Positions 50,373-51,032 of a stretch of DNA of 51,032 bases are shown here, one piece after another. The DNA is taken from NCBI RefSeq assembly GCF_001552555.1, contig NZ_BCRK01000022.1, forward strand, positions 1 to 51,032. Direction: 5' to 3'. This DNA is from Nocardiopsis trehalosi NBRC 14201. GTDB lineage: Bacteria; Actinomycetota; Actinomycetes; Streptosporangiales; Streptosporangiaceae. Numbering within the stretch: position 1 is the first letter of the stretch; every line of letters starts with the position of its first letter. The notes beneath the pieces are model-generated. The model worked only from the letters and a program-made list of their open reading frames with translations. It made no database searches and had not been told where the DNA came from. The position numbers were made by a program, and so were the translations under genes.

Positions 50373-50386
50373 TACCAGCGGTGGTA
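50373..50386. promoter_or_regulatory. palindrome TACCA-N4-TGGTA upstream of vapB (candidate operator)
   Basis: On the minus strand it abuts a TAGCAT box (TANNNT). The arrangement fits autoregulation by a ribbon-helix-helix antitoxin. Confidence 0.55.
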
Positions 50387-50452
50387 ACGCCATTCCCGGT
50401 TTTCGGTATTCCCACTCCCCCGACACACCACCCCGTGCCGGTCGTGGCCGGG

Positions 50453-50869
50453 TCACCGCGTCTTCCCCACCAGCCAGTCACGCAGTTGGTCGTCGTCGCT
50501 CAGGCTGATCAACTGGACCAGCCCCCAGTTCTCGCGGTGGTCGGGAGCGTCCAGCAGGTGGTCCTGCCAGTCCTCCGCGTACTCCCGCAGAGCGGCGACC
50601 ATTTCGGTGAGGGCCTCCCCGAACGAGGCTCCGTCCGCGGCGACGGGCAGGCCCGGAATGAAGACGGACCACCCTTCGGCCTCGGGGACCACCTGCGCAC
50701 GCGACGGAGCGACCGTCGCGAGGAGATGGCGCAATCTTCCGACGTCCACAAGGGCGAGGCTCGCCGACCCACGGCGTATCGTGGCGACACGCCCCCTCTC
50801 CGCCGCGTCCAGGAGCGCCTTGAGATGCGAGCGGGCCTCGGTGTAGCTGGCGTAGTGCACGGCCGTCAT
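50453..50869 (-). CDS. Phd/YefM-like antitoxin with HicB-like C-terminal part
   Basis: 138 aa from ATG 50869, with GGAGGT 6 nt upstream. The N-terminal ~50 residues (YTEARSHLKALLDAAERGRV, ATIRRGSASLALVD) match the Phd/YefM prevent-host-death fold. The C-terminal part (GWSVFIPGLPVAADG, EALTEMVAALREYAEDWQDH) resembles a HicB-type domain. No RelE-, HicA- or Doc-like toxin is adjacent on the downstream side, where vapBC begins 106 nt later. It may be an orphan antitoxin, or its partner may be elsewhere. Confidence 0.75.
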   Translation of the reverse strand: MTAVHYASYTEARSHLKALLDAAERGRVATIRRGSASLALVDVGRLRHLLATVAPSRAQVVPEAEGWSVFIPGLPVAADGASFGEALTEMVAALREYAEDWQDHLLDAPDHRENWGLVQLISLSDDDQLRDWLVGKTR

Positions 50870-51000
50870 GTCGGTACCTCCATCGGGACGTGCCTTGGGC
50901 TTGCCACCGACAGGAAAGTACATCGAGTACGCCACGTCCGCGTCGGTCGGGAGGAACCGCGCGGCCCACCACCTCCGCAGCGGGGCCCGGACGACCGCCG

Positions 51001-51032
51001 CCCCGGTGGAGAGCCGAGGCTCTCCACCGGGG
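51001..51032. terminator. 15-bp perfect hairpin at window end
   Basis: CCCCGGTGGAGAGCC, centre GA, and the exact reverse complement. It is a strong terminator, probably for a gene beyond the window. Confidence 0.8.

Overview
The window is one contiguous piece of a very high-GC actinobacterial chromosome. Evidence for this is the strong G/C bias at third codon positions, frequent GTG starts, a HrdB-type principal sigma factor, DUF3145, DUF5998, DUF5709, DUF1707 and DUF7455 proteins, and parE and parC held near hrdB as in Streptomyces. The order is most likely Streptosporangiales or Streptomycetales. That placement is inference, because no 16S gene or other taxon marker is present. I see no rRNA, tRNA, CRISPR array, insertion sequence or prophage.

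Region 1 (1-6300): two tandem DUF1707 small membrane proteins, a DUF3145 protein on the other strand, then a candidate regulated-protease locus. That locus has a small sigma-70-family factor, a 204-aa beta-domain protein overlapping or abutting it, an 850-nt non-coding gap, and an 831-aa TPR-CHAT (caspase-like) protein with an apparent His/Cys dyad. Region 2 (6380-17840): mostly single housekeeping or metabolic genes. They are DUF2203, DUF5709, an MBL hydrolase coupled to an enoyl-CoA hydratase, a BCP peroxiredoxin, an alkaline-phosphatase-superfamily hydrolase, DUF5998, a proline-rich mini-protein, a GNAT plus ADP-forming acyl-CoA synthetase fusion, a PfkB kinase, and a RecQ helicase with a C-terminal phosphoribosyltransferase-like domain. 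Region 3 (17909-24182): a complete seven-gene Mrp (Mnh) cation/proton antiporter operon, mrpABCDEFG, on the minus strand.

Region 4 (24699-34744): the topoisomerase and sigma block. It holds parC (+), a TPR protein (+), a Cds1-like PLP enzyme (+), parE (-), a DUF7455 protein (+), yaaA (+) and hrdB (-). Region 5 (35044-46001): a PAS-PAS-GAF-PP2C phosphatase upstream of hrdB, a small three-helix protein, an unknown 553-aa protein, a tyrosine phosphatase, a sugar nucleotidyltransferase, a membrane-anchored double CbbX/SpoVK-type AAA ATPase, RNase HII and an unknown membrane protein. Region 6 (46205-51032): a translationally coupled pair of SPFH/band-7 membrane proteins, a VapBC-type toxin-antitoxin pair, and an antitoxin-like protein with Phd and HicB features but no visible toxin.

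Two layers of non-coding signal recur. Perfect or near-perfect GC hairpins sit just after many genes (terminators). At least seven genes have a TANNNT box exactly 6-7 nt before the start codon and no Shine-Dalgarno sequence, which is the expected layout for leaderless mRNAs. Several inverted repeats in divergent or long intergenic regions look like operators. The least explained parts are the sigma/CHAT locus with its long gap, the SPFH pair, and the unusual antitoxins at the right end.
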